64,000 nucleotides of DNA from Bacteroides sp. MSB163 (GCF_036416795.1 NZ_CP143867.1:1116001-1180000), one strand, 5' to 3'. Positions 7,877 to 16,822 are shown, counted from the first letter of the stretch. The notes: generated by a model not told the origin, from the sequence alone. Program-made: numbers and translations.

Positions 7877-8908
7877 TTACCTTATATTCTCTTCAATCTT
7901 CGCAATAATCTCTTCAGGTTTTATCTCCCTCAGGCAAGCATAATCGCCACGCCAGCAGGGCTTCTGCCCGTAAACCGAACATGGACGGCAGGACAAGTCA
8001 AGCTGCACCGTATTGGCCGGTAACTGTTTCCACCCCATGAATCCGGCATAAGGATGCGTAGCACCCCATACGGAAACAACAGACACATTGACCAGAGACG
8101 CCAAATGCATATTAGCGGAGTCCATGGAAAGAATCACATCCAAATGACTCATCAGATTCAATTCCGTATCCATTTTCAGCTTACCAATCAACGATATGAC
8201 GGAAGGATACTTAGCGGTCCAGCGGTCGAATACCTCCTTTTCACTCTTCCCTCCACCCAAAAGGAAAACTTTCACATCCGGCATTGCGGCAAAATGGGCA
8301 ACAACCCGTTCCTGCTGCTCTACCGGATAAATCTTACCCTTGTGTTTAGCAAAAGGAGCAATACCTATCCATTTATTATTCCCTTTCGGACCTACTACCG
8401 GTTCTATTTGCGAGAAATCACCTTTTCCCTCTCCATAGATGGAGGTGAACTTCAATTGAACCGGAAGTCCCAGCTTTTCCAGCACATCAGCATAGCGCCG
8501 GAAAGAGCTTTCCTGCTTTTCAAAAACCTTATGATGACGGCGAACCAGTTTCTTCTTACCTGCCCGCCCCTTGCATATTGCAGCTACAGGCACGCCATCC
8601 AACCGAAAACGCCATCGTAAGTATTTCGCGCGAAGTATATCATGAAAATCGGCCACATAATCAAAATGTAGCCCTTTTAGTTCTGCATACAAACTGTTTA
8701 ATCCTCGTAATCCTTTATGTTTCCCCGACAAATCGGCACCGTAAAAACTTACATTCTCCGGCAACTTCAGGAAAAGAGGTTGCAACGCAGCACGGCTCAG
8801 CACTATGATTTCATGCTGAGGATATTCGGCTGCCAGCGAATGCACTACCGGAACCGTCATGGCTACATCGCCAAGCGCAGAGAAACGGATAATAAGGATA
8901 CGTGCCAT
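7877..8908 (-). CDS. Family 9 glycosyltransferase (ADP-heptose:LPS heptosyltransferase-like)
   Basis: A 343-residue GT-B protein of the heptosyltransferase family. The N-terminus RILIIRFSALGDVAMTVPV is the typical acceptor-side loop. The donor side shows SMDSANMHLASLVNVSVVSV followed by WGATHPYAGFMGW. A cysteine-rich tail (CRPCSVYGQKPCWRGDYAC) is common in this family. It probably adds heptose or a related sugar to the LPS/LOS inner core in the cytoplasm. It begins 3 nt after the DUF4254 gene, and that pairing places both in one core-assembly operon. Confidence 0.9.
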   Translation of the reverse strand: MARILIIRFSALGDVAMTVPVVHSLAAEYPQHEIIVLSRAALQPLFLKLPENVSFYGADLSGKHKGLRGLNSLYAELKGLHFDYVADFHDILRAKYLRWRFRLDGVPVAAICKGRAGKKKLVRRHHKVFEKQESSFRRYADVLEKLGLPVQLKFTSIYGEGKGDFSQIEPVVGPKGNNKWIGIAPFAKHKGKIYPVEQQERVVAHFAAMPDVKVFLLGGGKSEKEVFDRWTAKYPSVISLIGKLKMDTELNLMSHLDVILSMDSANMHLASLVNVSVVSVWGATHPYAGFMGWKQLPANTVQLDLSCRPCSVYGQKPCWRGDYACLREIKPEEIIAKIEENIR

Positions 8909-8911
8909 TCG

Positions 8912-9517
8912 TCATCTTTTTGCATAAAGCACCGGATTCAAAGCCGGGTCATTATACATCTTCATCTGTTTATATACTTTCATATATTTTTTTCCGGATT
9001 CAATATCAACCAGCAATTGGTCAATGGCCGACGAAAGATCTTGCTTTTGTTCCAGAAGAATGTCCAGTTTAGCCTTGCATTGAGCATGATGTTCGGGAGT
9101 AGTATCCGTACGTTCCACCTCCTTTTGCATGTGATAGATCTTTAATGCAAGAATAGACAGACGGTCTATCGCCCATGCGGGACTTTCCGTATTAATGGTA
9201 GCCTCTGCCATCGGTTTCACATCTTTATATTTATCCAGGAAATAGCTATCGATCAGTTCTACCAAGTCTGTTCTGTCCTGATTAGACTTGTCTATTCTTC
9301 GTTTCAAAGTTAATGCCGCATTCGGTTCAATCTGCGGATCACGTATAATATCTTCAAAATGCCATTGCACGGCATCAATCCAATTCTTCAAATACAGATA
9401 ATACTCAATCGTCTTCAACTCGTAAGGATTGTTCATCGGCGCATCCACGCTATCCATTACATGATAATCCGCGACTGACTTCTCAAAAATGCTGTTGCAA
9501 AGGTTACTAAATGCCAT
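8912..9517 (-). CDS. DUF4254 family protein
   Basis: A 201-residue protein of a conserved Bacteroidetes family without known function. It is mostly helical and charged, with no signal peptide. The frame is open further upstream to 9592, but the internal Met at 9517 (MAFSNLCNSIFEKSVADYH) is chosen because the family starts this way and a good promoter (-7 element at 9551-9558) lies inside the longer version. The gene leads the LPS core cluster and is followed after 3 nt by the family 9 glycosyltransferase. A role in LPS core assembly is inferred only from position. Confidence 0.85.
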   Translation of the reverse strand: MAFSNLCNSIFEKSVADYHVMDSVDAPMNNPYELKTIEYYLYLKNWIDAVQWHFEDIIRDPQIEPNAALTLKRRIDKSNQDRTDLVELIDSYFLDKYKDVKPMAEATINTESPAWAIDRLSILALKIYHMQKEVERTDTTPEHHAQCKAKLDILLEQKQDLSSAIDQLLVDIESGKKYMKVYKQMKMYNDPALNPVLYAKR

Positions 9518-9550
9518 AATCTTAACGAACTTTACAGTTATACAATAATA

Positions 9551-9582
9551 CAAAGTTATGCAATATTTCCCACACAAGCAAC
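9551..9582 (-). promoter_or_regulatory. Promoter of the surface-glycan cluster
   Basis: On the minus strand the -7 element TAACTTTG (9551-9558) is a perfect match to Bacteroides TAnnTTTG. A TTG-containing -33 element (GTTG, 9579-9582) stands 20 nt upstream. The leader to the ATG at 9517 would be about 27 nt. This decides the start of the DUF4254 gene. Confidence 0.7.
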
Positions 9583-9797
9583 CGTTCCCCACTTTTTATT
9601 CCCATCTTACTCCAAAAGCAAAACATCCTCTTCCTTATTTATTTCATATTTTTACTACCCCATAACACCTTCAAGTAAGATAGAATGAAAGGATTCGCAT
9701 GAAGAATACGTTAACAAATCAAAGCAACTTTCATAAGAAAATAGAAACCAGCTATACTTTATTAGTACAACATAGCCCTATACATATAATTAATTTC

Positions 9798-9805
9798 TAA
9801 ATTTG
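9798..9805 (+). promoter_or_regulatory. Promoter -7 element of pdxB
   Basis: TAAATTTG fits TAnnTTTG exactly. No clear -33 TTTG is seen. Transcription would begin near 9812, which favours the Met at 9832 over the Met at 9820 as the pdxB start. Confidence 0.6.
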
Positions 9806-9831
9806 CCTGTATTCAAAAAATGCAGAATTCC

Positions 9832-10875
9832 ATGAAAGTTATTGTTGACAATAAAATACCTTTTATAAAGGAAGCTATCGGGAAAATAGCCGACGAAGTA
9901 ATATATGTCCCCGGAAAAGACTTCACCCCTGCTTTAGTGAAAGATGCGGACGCACTAATAATCCGCACACGCACTCAATGCAACCGCGAATTACTGCAAG
10001 GAAGCCGGGTGCGATTCATTGCTACAGCCACAATCGGTTTCGACCATATAGATACGGAGTATTGCCACGAAGCGGGCATAACCTGGACCAATGCACCGGG
10101 ATGCAACTCGGCCTCCGTAGCACAATACTTGCAATCCACACTCTTATTAATAAATCTCCTGAAAGGAAAAAACTTATCAGAAATGACCATCGGCATTGTC
10201 GGAGTAGGCAACGTAGGCATCAAAGTGGCTAAAGTGGCCCGCGAATTAGGCATGCGGGTATTGCTGAACGACTTACCACGAGAAGAGAAAGAAGGAAGTA
10301 CTGACTTCTGCTCTTTGCAACTTCTTGCCGAAGCATGTGATGTCATCACTTTCCACGTACCTTTATATAAGGAAGGGAAATATAAAACTTTCCATCTGGC
10401 CGATGAAGCATTCTTCCGTTCCCTCAAACGTTCTCCCATCATCATCAATACTTCCCGCGGAGAAGTAATTGAAACAGCAGCTTTATTGAAAGCTCTTCAA
10501 ACCGGCCTGATTTCCGATGCCGTCATTGACGTATGGGAAAATGAACCCAACATTAATCTCTCCTTATTATATAAGGTATTCATCGGCACACCCCATATCG
10601 CCGGATACTCGGCAGACGGAAAAGCAAATGCTACACGAATGTCTCTGGACTCCCTTTGCCGATATTTCAATATACAAGCCGACTACCACATCGATCCACC
10701 CAAACCGGAAAATCCGATTATCATAGCATCGACCCCCACAGAAGCCTATTTAAAAATGTATGATCCGCGGCAAGACTGCGAAGCGTTGAGAGCTCATCCC
10801 GAATTGTTTGAAAAGTTAAGAGGAGACTATCCGCTGCGGAGAGAAAAGACGGCATTCTCCGTAGCATCTCCGTAA
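9832..10875 (+). CDS. pdxB: 4-phosphoerythronate dehydrogenase
   Basis: A 347-residue D-2-hydroxyacid dehydrogenase. PdxB oxidises 4-phosphoerythronate in pyridoxal phosphate synthesis, using NAD. Visible are the N-terminal MKVIVDNKIPFIKEAIG typical of PdxB, the Rossmann loop GIVGVGNVGIKVAKVARELG, the INTSRGEVIETAALL catalytic-domain stretch, DVWENEPN with the conserved Glu, and TPHIAGYSADGKANAT with the catalytic His. The Met at 9832 is taken as start since the upstream Met at 9820 lies almost at the expected transcript start. The last codons lie inside a CTCCGTA repeat shared with the following spacer, so the tail may vary between strains. Confidence 0.92.
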   Translation: MKVIVDNKIPFIKEAIGKIADEVIYVPGKDFTPALVKDADALIIRTRTQCNRELLQGSRVRFIATATIGFDHIDTEYCHEAGITWTNAPGCNSASVAQYLQSTLLLINLLKGKNLSEMTIGIVGVGNVGIKVAKVARELGMRVLLNDLPREEKEGSTDFCSLQLLAEACDVITFHVPLYKEGKYKTFHLADEAFFRSLKRSPIIINTSRGEVIETAALLKALQTGLISDAVIDVWENEPNINLSLLYKVFIGTPHIAGYSADGKANATRMSLDSLCRYFNIQADYHIDPPKPENPIIIASTPTEAYLKMYDPRQDCEALRAHPELFEKLRGDYPLRREKTAFSVASP

Positions 10876-10945
10876 GTCCTCCGTAGCAAGTCCGTACCAG
10901 CTCCATACTCTAAGACACGGAGATAACACGGAGCAGACACGGCTC
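10855..10945. repeat. Tandem CTCCGTA / ACACGGA repeats at the pdxB 3' end
   Basis: Short near-identical units (TCTCCGTAGCA, TCTCCGTAAG, TCCTCCGTAGCA, AGTCCGTACCA) are followed by inverted copies (ACACGGAGATA, ACACGGAGCAG, ACACGG). The two sets can pair, giving a possible stem between the convergent pdxB and purN genes. It overlaps the pdxB stop codon. Confidence 0.6.
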
Positions 10946-10978
10946 AGAACAGAACCGGGTATAATAAAGCTATAAAAT

Positions 10979-11554
10979 TTAGCCTTCGGATTCAAGCAAT
11001 TTTTCTATCACTTTGGGATAAGTGCCATATTCCAGCGCATGAATACGTTGTGCCAAATCATCAGGAGTATCTTCCGACAACACCGGGCATTTCACCTGAC
11101 AAATAATAGCACCTTCATCATAATGTTCATTTGTATAATGTATAGTGATACCACTTTCCTTCTCGCCCGCAGCAATCACAGCTCCGTGCACGCGATCACC
11201 ATACATACCCTTTCCACCGAACTTCGGCAACAACGAAGGATGTATATTTATCATTTTATTAGGATAAGCATGCAAAATAAGATCCGGTACGCGCGCCAGA
11301 AAACCGGCCAGCACTACAAAATCAATATCATACTCCCGCAACACCGATAAAATCGCCTCTCCATTCTCCCAGTCACTCTTCGGAAAATAAAAGCATGGCA
11401 CTTCCAGCCCACGAGAACGCTCTAAAACGAACGCATTCTGACGATTAGTTAAAACCAAGGCCACACAAGCCGAACTTTTTTCCCGGAAATAACAGATGAT
11501 ATTTTCGGCATTCGTGCCGCTTCCCGATGCTAAAACTGCGATATTTTTCCTCAT
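10979..11554 (-). CDS. purN: Phosphoribosylglycinamide formyltransferase
   Basis: A 191-residue PurN, which moves a formyl group from 10-formyltetrahydrofolate to GAR in purine synthesis. Motifs are the N-terminal IAVLASGSGTNAENII that binds the substrate phosphate, LAGFLARVPDLIL, INIHPSLLPKFGGKG with the catalytic His, and GITIHYTNEHYDEGAIICQ with the catalytic Asp. The frame extends 17 codons upstream to 11605, but family members start at MRKNIAVLASG, so 11554 is chosen. It is divergent from acpP. Length matches the family (about 190-210). Confidence 0.93.
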   Translation of the reverse strand: MRKNIAVLASGSGTNAENIICYFREKSSACVALVLTNRQNAFVLERSRGLEVPCFYFPKSDWENGEAILSVLREYDIDFVVLAGFLARVPDLILHAYPNKMINIHPSLLPKFGGKGMYGDRVHGAVIAAGEKESGITIHYTNEHYDEGAIICQVKCPVLSEDTPDDLAQRIHALEYGTYPKVIEKLLESEG

Positions 11555-11620
11555 ATTCCTTCTTTTTAGTGCACAAAACCGTGAAAAATGTGCAAAACAT
11601 TGCATTTAATTCGTCAAATA

Positions 11621-11652
11621 TTTGCGAGTGACGATAAATCTTTATTCCTTTG
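11621..11652 (+). promoter_or_regulatory. Probable promoter of acpP-fabF-rnc
   Basis: A -33 TTTG (11621-11624) is followed after 20 nt by TTCCTTTG (11645-11652), one mismatch from TAnnTTTG. The spacing is that of Bacteroides promoters. The leader to acpP is about 45 nt and ends in A/T-rich sequence. Confidence 0.5.
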
Positions 11653-11703
11653 CCCCGCAAAATTAAAGAAATAAAACTAATTATTAATTAAAAACTTAAA
11701 GTT

Positions 11704-11940
11704 ATGTCTGAAATTGCATCAAGAGTGAAAGCGATTATCGTCGACAAATTAGGCGTTGAAGAATCAGAAGTTACTAACGAAGCTAGCTTCACTAACGATT
11801 TAGGAGCTGATTCTCTTGACACTGTAGAACTTATCATGGAATTCGAAAAGGAATTCGGTATCTCTATTCCGGATGACCAAGCTGAAAAAATTGGTACTGT
11901 AGGCGACGCCGTTTCTTACATCGAAGAACACGCTAAGTAA
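11704..11940 (+). CDS. acpP: Acyl carrier protein
   Basis: A 78-residue acidic helical carrier. Ser37 in GADSLDTVEL is the site of 4'-phosphopantetheine attachment, and the flanking residues fit the universal ACP motif. Acyl chains ride on it during fatty acid and lipid A synthesis in the cytoplasm. The next gene, fabF, starts 19 nt downstream and uses acyl-ACP as substrate, so the two are co-transcribed. Length is standard for type II ACP. Codons are those of a highly expressed gene. Confidence 0.97.
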   Translation: MSEIASRVKAIIVDKLGVEESEVTNEASFTNDLGADSLDTVELIMEFEKEFGISIPDDQAEKIGTVGDAVSYIEEHAK

Positions 11941-11959
11941 TCCTATCCATCAACTTAAT

Positions 11960-13225
11960 ATGGAATTAAAAAGAGTTGTAGTAACAGGTCTCGGCGCCAT
12001 TACTCCGATTGGCAACAATGTTTCCGACTTTTGGGAAAATCTTGTGAATGGGGTTAGTGGAGCAGGACCTATTACTCATTTCGATGCTTCCCTTTTCAAG
12101 ACTCAATTTGCCTGCGAAGTGAAAGACTTCGAAGTTACCAAATATATCGACCGCAAAGAAGCCCGCAAGATGGACTTATATACACAATATGCCATCACCG
12201 TCGCAAAAGAAGCGGTTGAAGATTCCGGTCTTGACATCGAAAATGAGGATTTAAACAGAATCGGTGTCATCTTTGGCGCCGGTATCGGTGGTATCCGTAC
12301 ATTCGAGGAAGAGGTAAGTAACTATGCCTTGACCGGTAAAGAAAACGGTCCTAAGTTCAATCCGTTCTTCATCCCCAAGATGATTTCGGATATTGCTGCC
12401 GGACAAATTTCTATAATGTATGGTTTCCACGGTCCTAACTACGCTACATGTTCTGCATGCGCTACTTCCACAAACGCTATCGCTGATGCTTTCAACCTGA
12501 TTCGTTTGGGCAAAGCTAATGTTATCGTAAGTGGTGGTTCGGAAGCTGCAATCACCGTTGGCGGTGTAGGCGGTTTCAACGCCATGCATGCATTATCAAC
12601 ACGCAATGAATCTCCTACAACTGCATCTCGTCCGTTCAGCGCAAGCCGTGACGGTTTCGTGATGGGTGAAGGCGGCGGTTGTTTGGTTCTTGAAGAGCTG
12701 GAACATGCCAAAGCACGTGGTGCTAAGATTTATGCGGAAGTTGCCGGTGTAGGAATGTCTGCCGACGCTCACCATCTGACCGCTTCTCATCCGGAAGGAC
12801 TTGGAGCCAAGTTAGTGATGAGAAATGCGTTGGAAGACGCCGAGATGAGCCCCGAGGAAGTAGATTATATCAATGTACACGGTACTTCTACTCCTGTAGG
12901 TGATATATCGGAAGCTAAAGCTATTAAAGAAGTATTTGGTCAGCATGCATTTGAATTGAACATCAGTTCAACTAAATCCATGACTGGTCACTTGCTGGGC
13001 GCCGCCGGTGCGGTAGAAGCCATCGCAAGTATTCTTGCGATCAAGAATGGCATCGTACCTCCGACTATCAACCACGAAGAGGGTGATAACGACGAAAACA
13101 TTGACTATGACCTTAACCTTACGTTCAACAAAGCTCAAAAACGCGAAGTGAACGTAGCCCTGTCCAATACATTTGGATTTGGAGGTCATAATGCATGTGT
13201 TATTTTTAAGAAATACGCAGAATAA
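11960..13225 (+). CDS. fabF: 3-oxoacyl-ACP synthase II
   Basis: A 421-residue thiolase-fold condensing enzyme that joins malonyl-ACP to a growing acyl-ACP. The nucleophile is Cys167 in TCSACATSTNAI. The two catalytic His residues lie in NVHGTSTPVGD and STKSMTGHLLGAAGAVEA, and the family ends with SNTFGFGGHNACV. Length equals that of KAS II enzymes. It follows acpP by 19 nt and precedes rnc by 6 nt, an order common in bacteria. It is the elongation enzyme most responsible for chain length. Confidence 0.96.
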   Translation: MELKRVVVTGLGAITPIGNNVSDFWENLVNGVSGAGPITHFDASLFKTQFACEVKDFEVTKYIDRKEARKMDLYTQYAITVAKEAVEDSGLDIENEDLNRIGVIFGAGIGGIRTFEEEVSNYALTGKENGPKFNPFFIPKMISDIAAGQISIMYGFHGPNYATCSACATSTNAIADAFNLIRLGKANVIVSGGSEAAITVGGVGGFNAMHALSTRNESPTTASRPFSASRDGFVMGEGGGCLVLEELEHAKARGAKIYAEVAGVGMSADAHHLTASHPEGLGAKLVMRNALEDAEMSPEEVDYINVHGTSTPVGDISEAKAIKEVFGQHAFELNISSTKSMTGHLLGAAGAVEAIASILAIKNGIVPPTINHEEGDNDENIDYDLNLTFNKAQKREVNVALSNTFGFGGHNACVIFKKYAE

Positions 13226-13231
13226 TCAGTC

Positions 13232-14122
13232 GTGTTACGTAATCAAATAGACAAAATAAGGCTCTTATTCCATAAGGACAAAGAGTCTTATTTTTGTTTT
13301 TATAAGATCCTGGGGTTCTATCCCCGCAACATCCAGCTCTACCAGCAGGCTTTGTTGCACAAATCCACCTCCATCCGCTCAGAAAAGGGACGCCCTTTGA
13401 ATAATGAACGCCTGGAGTTCCTGGGTGACGCCATTCTTGACGCCATCGTGGGGGATATTGTCTACAAGCATTTCGAAGGCCGCCGCGAAGGTTTTCTCAC
13501 AAATACACGTTCCAAAATCGTACAGCGGGAAACTCTGAATAAGTTGGCAGTAGCAACAGGACTGGACAAGCTGGTAAAATATTCCACCCGTTCTTCCTCG
13601 CACAACAGTTATATGTACGGAAATGCTTTCGAAGCATTCATCGGTGCCATCTATCTGGATCAAGGCTACGAGCGCTGTAAGCGGTTCATAGAAGAAAAGA
13701 TATTCAAGAATTACATTGACCTCGACAAGATGTCGCGCAAGGAGGTCAACTTCAAATCGAAGCTGATTGAATGGAGCCAGAAAAGCAAAGTTGAAGTCTC
13801 ATTTGAGCTTATCGAGCAGTTCCTTGATGAAGATTACAACCCCATGTTTCATACAGAAATCCGCATAGAAGGTATTTCGGCCGGAAAAGGAACCGGATAC
13901 TCTAAAAAGGAGTCTCAGCAAAATGCCGCACAGGCTGCCTTGAAGAAAATAAAGAATGATGTTGCATTCAAAGAACAAATAGAAGCCGCAAAAGCGCAGA
14001 ATCATTTGCCTGAGAATACAGAAGAGACAGAGGAACTTATAGAGGAGACTTTGATTGAAGAAAATCAAGAAACTATTCTGTCTGTAGAAAATCCTGAAAC
14101 GGACGAATGTAAGGGCGAATAA
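13232..14122 (+). CDS. rnc: Ribonuclease III
   Basis: A 296-residue double-strand RNA endonuclease for rRNA and mRNA processing. It has the RNase III signature NNERLEFLGDAILD (residues 57-70), a second acidic segment YGNAFEAFIGAIYLD (129-143), a dsRNA-binding domain at about 165-245 ending AGKGTGYSKKESQQNAAQAA, and a Glu-rich tail of about 45 residues. The start is GTG at 13232, 6 nt after the fabF stop; no nearby ATG gives the full N-terminus. Odd point: Asn131 stands where E. coli has the metal-binding Asp114, while Glu134 (E117) is kept. Confidence 0.94.
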   Translation: MLRNQIDKIRLLFHKDKESYFCFYKILGFYPRNIQLYQQALLHKSTSIRSEKGRPLNNERLEFLGDAILDAIVGDIVYKHFEGRREGFLTNTRSKIVQRETLNKLAVATGLDKLVKYSTRSSSHNSYMYGNAFEAFIGAIYLDQGYERCKRFIEEKIFKNYIDLDKMSRKEVNFKSKLIEWSQKSKVEVSFELIEQFLDEDYNPMFHTEIRIEGISAGKGTGYSKKESQQNAAQAALKKIKNDVAFKEQIEAAKAQNHLPENTEETEELIEETLIEENQETILSVENPETDECKGE

Positions 14123-14131
14123 TCTTCGCCC
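14113..14131. terminator. Hairpin at the rnc stop codon
   Basis: GGGCGAA and TTCGCCC form a perfect 7-bp stem around the rnc stop codon, between convergent rnc and pfkA. No T-tract follows on the plus strand, so it may block exonucleases rather than end transcription. Confidence 0.4.
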
Positions 14132-14140
14132 ACATCATCA

Positions 14141-15151
14141 TCAGCCGAAACAAATTCCCATCCGGCGCCCTTGAACAACCAGATCATTATCCTCCGTTAC
14201 CAGTTTCAACTTCCCTGCAATTTCCTCCAGTGGCGCAGAAGAAATCTCATCCCCTTTCAACGTAATCATCCGGCCAAACTGTTCTGTTGCAATCAGTTCT
14301 GTAGCATGCCCACCCATGCGGGTAGACAGATTCCGATCGAAAGGCGTGGGCGAACCTCCCCGTTGGATATAGCCAAGCACAGTTTCGCGGGTTTCAATAC
14401 CTGTTTCGTACTCTATCTCCTGGGCAATGTACTCAGCGGCACGTTTCCGGCCATCCGTCTGTATGCCTTCGGCAACCACCACGATGGAATAAGGTTTTCC
14501 TTTCTTCAACCGGTTCAGAATAGTCTCACCAATATTATGGATATTATAAGGAATCTCGGGTATCAAGATAACGTCACCGCCACCTGCCATACCTGAATAT
14601 AGCGCGATCCAGCCGGCCTTATGCCCCATAACCTCGATCACCATCACCCGTTTGTGCGAACTGGCAGTAGAGTGCAGGCGGTCAATGGCATCCGTAGCAA
14701 TACTTACAGCCGAATCAAATCCGAAAGAGAAATCCGTTCCCCAGATATCATTGTCGATAGTCTTAGGCACAGATACAATGTTCAGTCCCATGGCAGCCAG
14801 TTTGGCAGCAGTCTTCTGCGTACCGTTACCACCGATACAAACCACGCAATCCAATCCTAATTCCTTGATATTCTGTTCTATCAATGCCGGTTTATTGACA
14901 TCGGATATCACACCGTTCTTCTTGAAAGGTTTCTCGCGGGAAGTACCGAGCATTGTGCCGCCCTGGTTCAACAAACCGGACAAAGATTTATCAGTAAACG
15001 ACTCCACATCCTTGGTAAGCAATCCCTGAAAGCCACTATGAATGCCCACAACTTCCATCCCGTAATGATTGATTGCAGTTTTGCACACTCCACGAATGGT
15101 GGCATTGATGCCGGGACAATCGCCCCCCGAAGTCAAAATACCGATTCTCAT
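14141..15151 (-). CDS. pfkA: 6-phosphofructokinase (PfkA family, atypical substrate-site residues)
   Basis: A 336-residue PFK that phosphorylates fructose-6-phosphate in glycolysis. The phosphoryl-donor loop is TSGGDCPGINATIRG (residues 7-21) and the catalytic Asp lies in PKTIDNDI. Two positions used to tell donors apart are unusual: CIGGNGT (Asn109-Gly110) replaces the GGDG of E. coli, and Lys130 in PKTIDND replaces the Gly of ATP enzymes and resembles pyrophosphate-using forms. The donor could be ATP or pyrophosphate. It is convergent with rnc (18-nt spacer), with a weak promoter TATCTTTA at 15187-15194 on the minus strand. Confidence 0.9.
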   Translation of the reverse strand: MRIGILTSGGDCPGINATIRGVCKTAINHYGMEVVGIHSGFQGLLTKDVESFTDKSLSGLLNQGGTMLGTSREKPFKKNGVISDVNKPALIEQNIKELGLDCVVCIGGNGTQKTAAKLAAMGLNIVSVPKTIDNDIWGTDFSFGFDSAVSIATDAIDRLHSTASSHKRVMVIEVMGHKAGWIALYSGMAGGGDVILIPEIPYNIHNIGETILNRLKKGKPYSIVVVAEGIQTDGRKRAAEYIAQEIEYETGIETRETVLGYIQRGGSPTPFDRNLSTRMGGHATELIATEQFGRMITLKGDEISSAPLEEIAGKLKLVTEDNDLVVQGRRMGICFG

Positions 15152-15236
15152 GACACTTTTGTTTGAATTATTGTTCTTTAGGTCCGTAAAGATAGAAAAA
15201 AAAGAGAAAAAAGATAGAGAAGCCGATAAATAAGAT

Positions 15237-15244
15237 TATTTTTG
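15237..15244 (+). promoter_or_regulatory. Promoter -7 element of the GH3-like gene
   Basis: TATTTTTG matches TAnnTTTG exactly and stands 28 nt before the ATG at 15273, a leader length normal for Bacteroides. Confidence 0.55.
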
Positions 15245-15272
15245 CGCAACAAAATAGTTTTAACTAAGAGAG

Positions 15273-16784
15273 ATGAATATCACAACATTGCTGGATAAGG
15301 TGTATTTTGCCCCTCGCCTGAAAAAAATCGACTTCTATGCTAACCGCGCAGGAGAACTTCAACACCGGGTTCTTGACCGCTTAGTGCGCATGGCAGAAAA
15401 TACGGAATGGGGAAAGAAATATGATTATAAAAGCATTCATACTTATGAAGACTTTAGAAACAGACTCCCCATACAGACTTACGAAGAGGTAAAGCCGTAT
15501 GTGGAACGCTTGCGTGCAGGAGAACAAAACCTGCTCTGGCCTTCGGAGATACGCTGGTTTGCCAAGTCCTCGGGTACAACGAACGATAAAAGCAAGTTCC
15601 TACCCGTCAGCAAAGAAGCATTGAATGACACACATTATCAGGGCGGTAAAGATGCGGTTGCCCTCTATCTGGGGCAGAATCCTGACAGCCGCTTTTTCTC
15701 CGGACAAGGTTTGATTTTAGGTGGAAGCCACAGCCCCAACCTCAACTCCAGGCACGGACTTGTAGGCGATCTTTCTGCTATCCTGATACAAAATATACAT
15801 CCGTTAGTGAACTGCGTCCGTGTTCCGGGCAAGAAAATCGCTCTTATGAGCGACTTTGAAAAGAAGATAGAAGCAATCGCCAACAGTGCCGTATCAAAAG
15901 ATGTAACGAGCCTTTCGGGCGTTCCTTCATGGATGTTAGTACTCATTAAGCGTATTCTTGAAAAGACCGGTAAACAATCGCTGGAAGAAATATGGCCCAA
16001 TCTGGAAGTCTTCTTCCATGGTGGCGTTGCTTTCACCCCTTATCGTGAACAATATAAAGAAGTGATCCGGTCACCTAAAATGCATTATGTAGAAACGTAC
16101 AATGCTTCCGAAGGGTATTTCGGTACGCAAAACGATCCGAATGATCCGTCCATGCTGTTGATGATCGACTATGGTATATTCTATGAATTCATCCCATTGG
16201 AAGATGTAGGTAAAGAGAATCCCCGTATCTACTGCCTGGAAGAAGTGGAAGTGGACAAGAATTATGCATTGGTCATCTCTACCTCTGCGGGTTTGTGGCG
16301 CTATATGATTGGAGATACCGTGAAGTTCACGCAAAAGGATCCATATAAATTCGTCATCACCGGACGTACCAAGCATTTCATCAATGCTTTCGGTGAAGAA
16401 TTGATTGTGGATAACGCGGAAAAAGGTTTGGCAAAGGCTTGCGAGGCTACCGGAGCATTGATTTCCGATTATTCGGCTGCTCCTGTATTTATGGATGCCA
16501 ATGCTAAATGCCGTCACCAATGGTTGATTGAGTTTGTACAAGCACCGGACAGTATAGAGAATTTTGCCAAAATACTGGATGATACACTGAAAGAAGTGAA
16601 TTCCGATTATGAAGCAAAACGACAGAAGAACATTGCCCTGCAACCTCTGGAGGTGATTGTTGCCCGCAAAGACCTATTCCATGACTGGCTGGCGCAAAAA
16701 GGAAAGTTGGGTGGACAACACAAAGTTCCGCGTCTCAGCAATACAAGGGAATATATCGAGGAAATGCTGGAACTGAACAACTGA
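15273..16784 (+). CDS. GH3-like acyl-adenylating protein (GH3 auxin-responsive promoter family)
   Basis: A 503-residue protein of the GH3 superfamily, relatives of plant acyl-amido synthetases. It has the ATP/AMP-binding SSGTTNDKSKFLPVS, a central ETYNASEGYFGTQ motif, ISTSAGLWRYMIGDTVKF, and the hinge ITGRTKHFINAFGEEL. Together these support adenylation of a carboxylic acid followed by transfer to an amine or thiol. There is no signal peptide, so it is cytoplasmic. It stands alone between pfkA (divergent) and DUF3078 (convergent). Bacterial members mostly lack known substrates; none is proposed here. Confidence 0.88.
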   Translation: MNITTLLDKVYFAPRLKKIDFYANRAGELQHRVLDRLVRMAENTEWGKKYDYKSIHTYEDFRNRLPIQTYEEVKPYVERLRAGEQNLLWPSEIRWFAKSSGTTNDKSKFLPVSKEALNDTHYQGGKDAVALYLGQNPDSRFFSGQGLILGGSHSPNLNSRHGLVGDLSAILIQNIHPLVNCVRVPGKKIALMSDFEKKIEAIANSAVSKDVTSLSGVPSWMLVLIKRILEKTGKQSLEEIWPNLEVFFHGGVAFTPYREQYKEVIRSPKMHYVETYNASEGYFGTQNDPNDPSMLLMIDYGIFYEFIPLEDVGKENPRIYCLEEVEVDKNYALVISTSAGLWRYMIGDTVKFTQKDPYKFVITGRTKHFINAFGEELIVDNAEKGLAKACEATGALISDYSAAPVFMDANAKCRHQWLIEFVQAPDSIENFAKILDDTLKEVNSDYEAKRQKNIALQPLEVIVARKDLFHDWLAQKGKLGGQHKVPRLSNTREYIEEMLELNN

Positions 16785-16822
16785 TTCCTGCAATAACATA
16801 GGACAATACGATAATAAATAAG

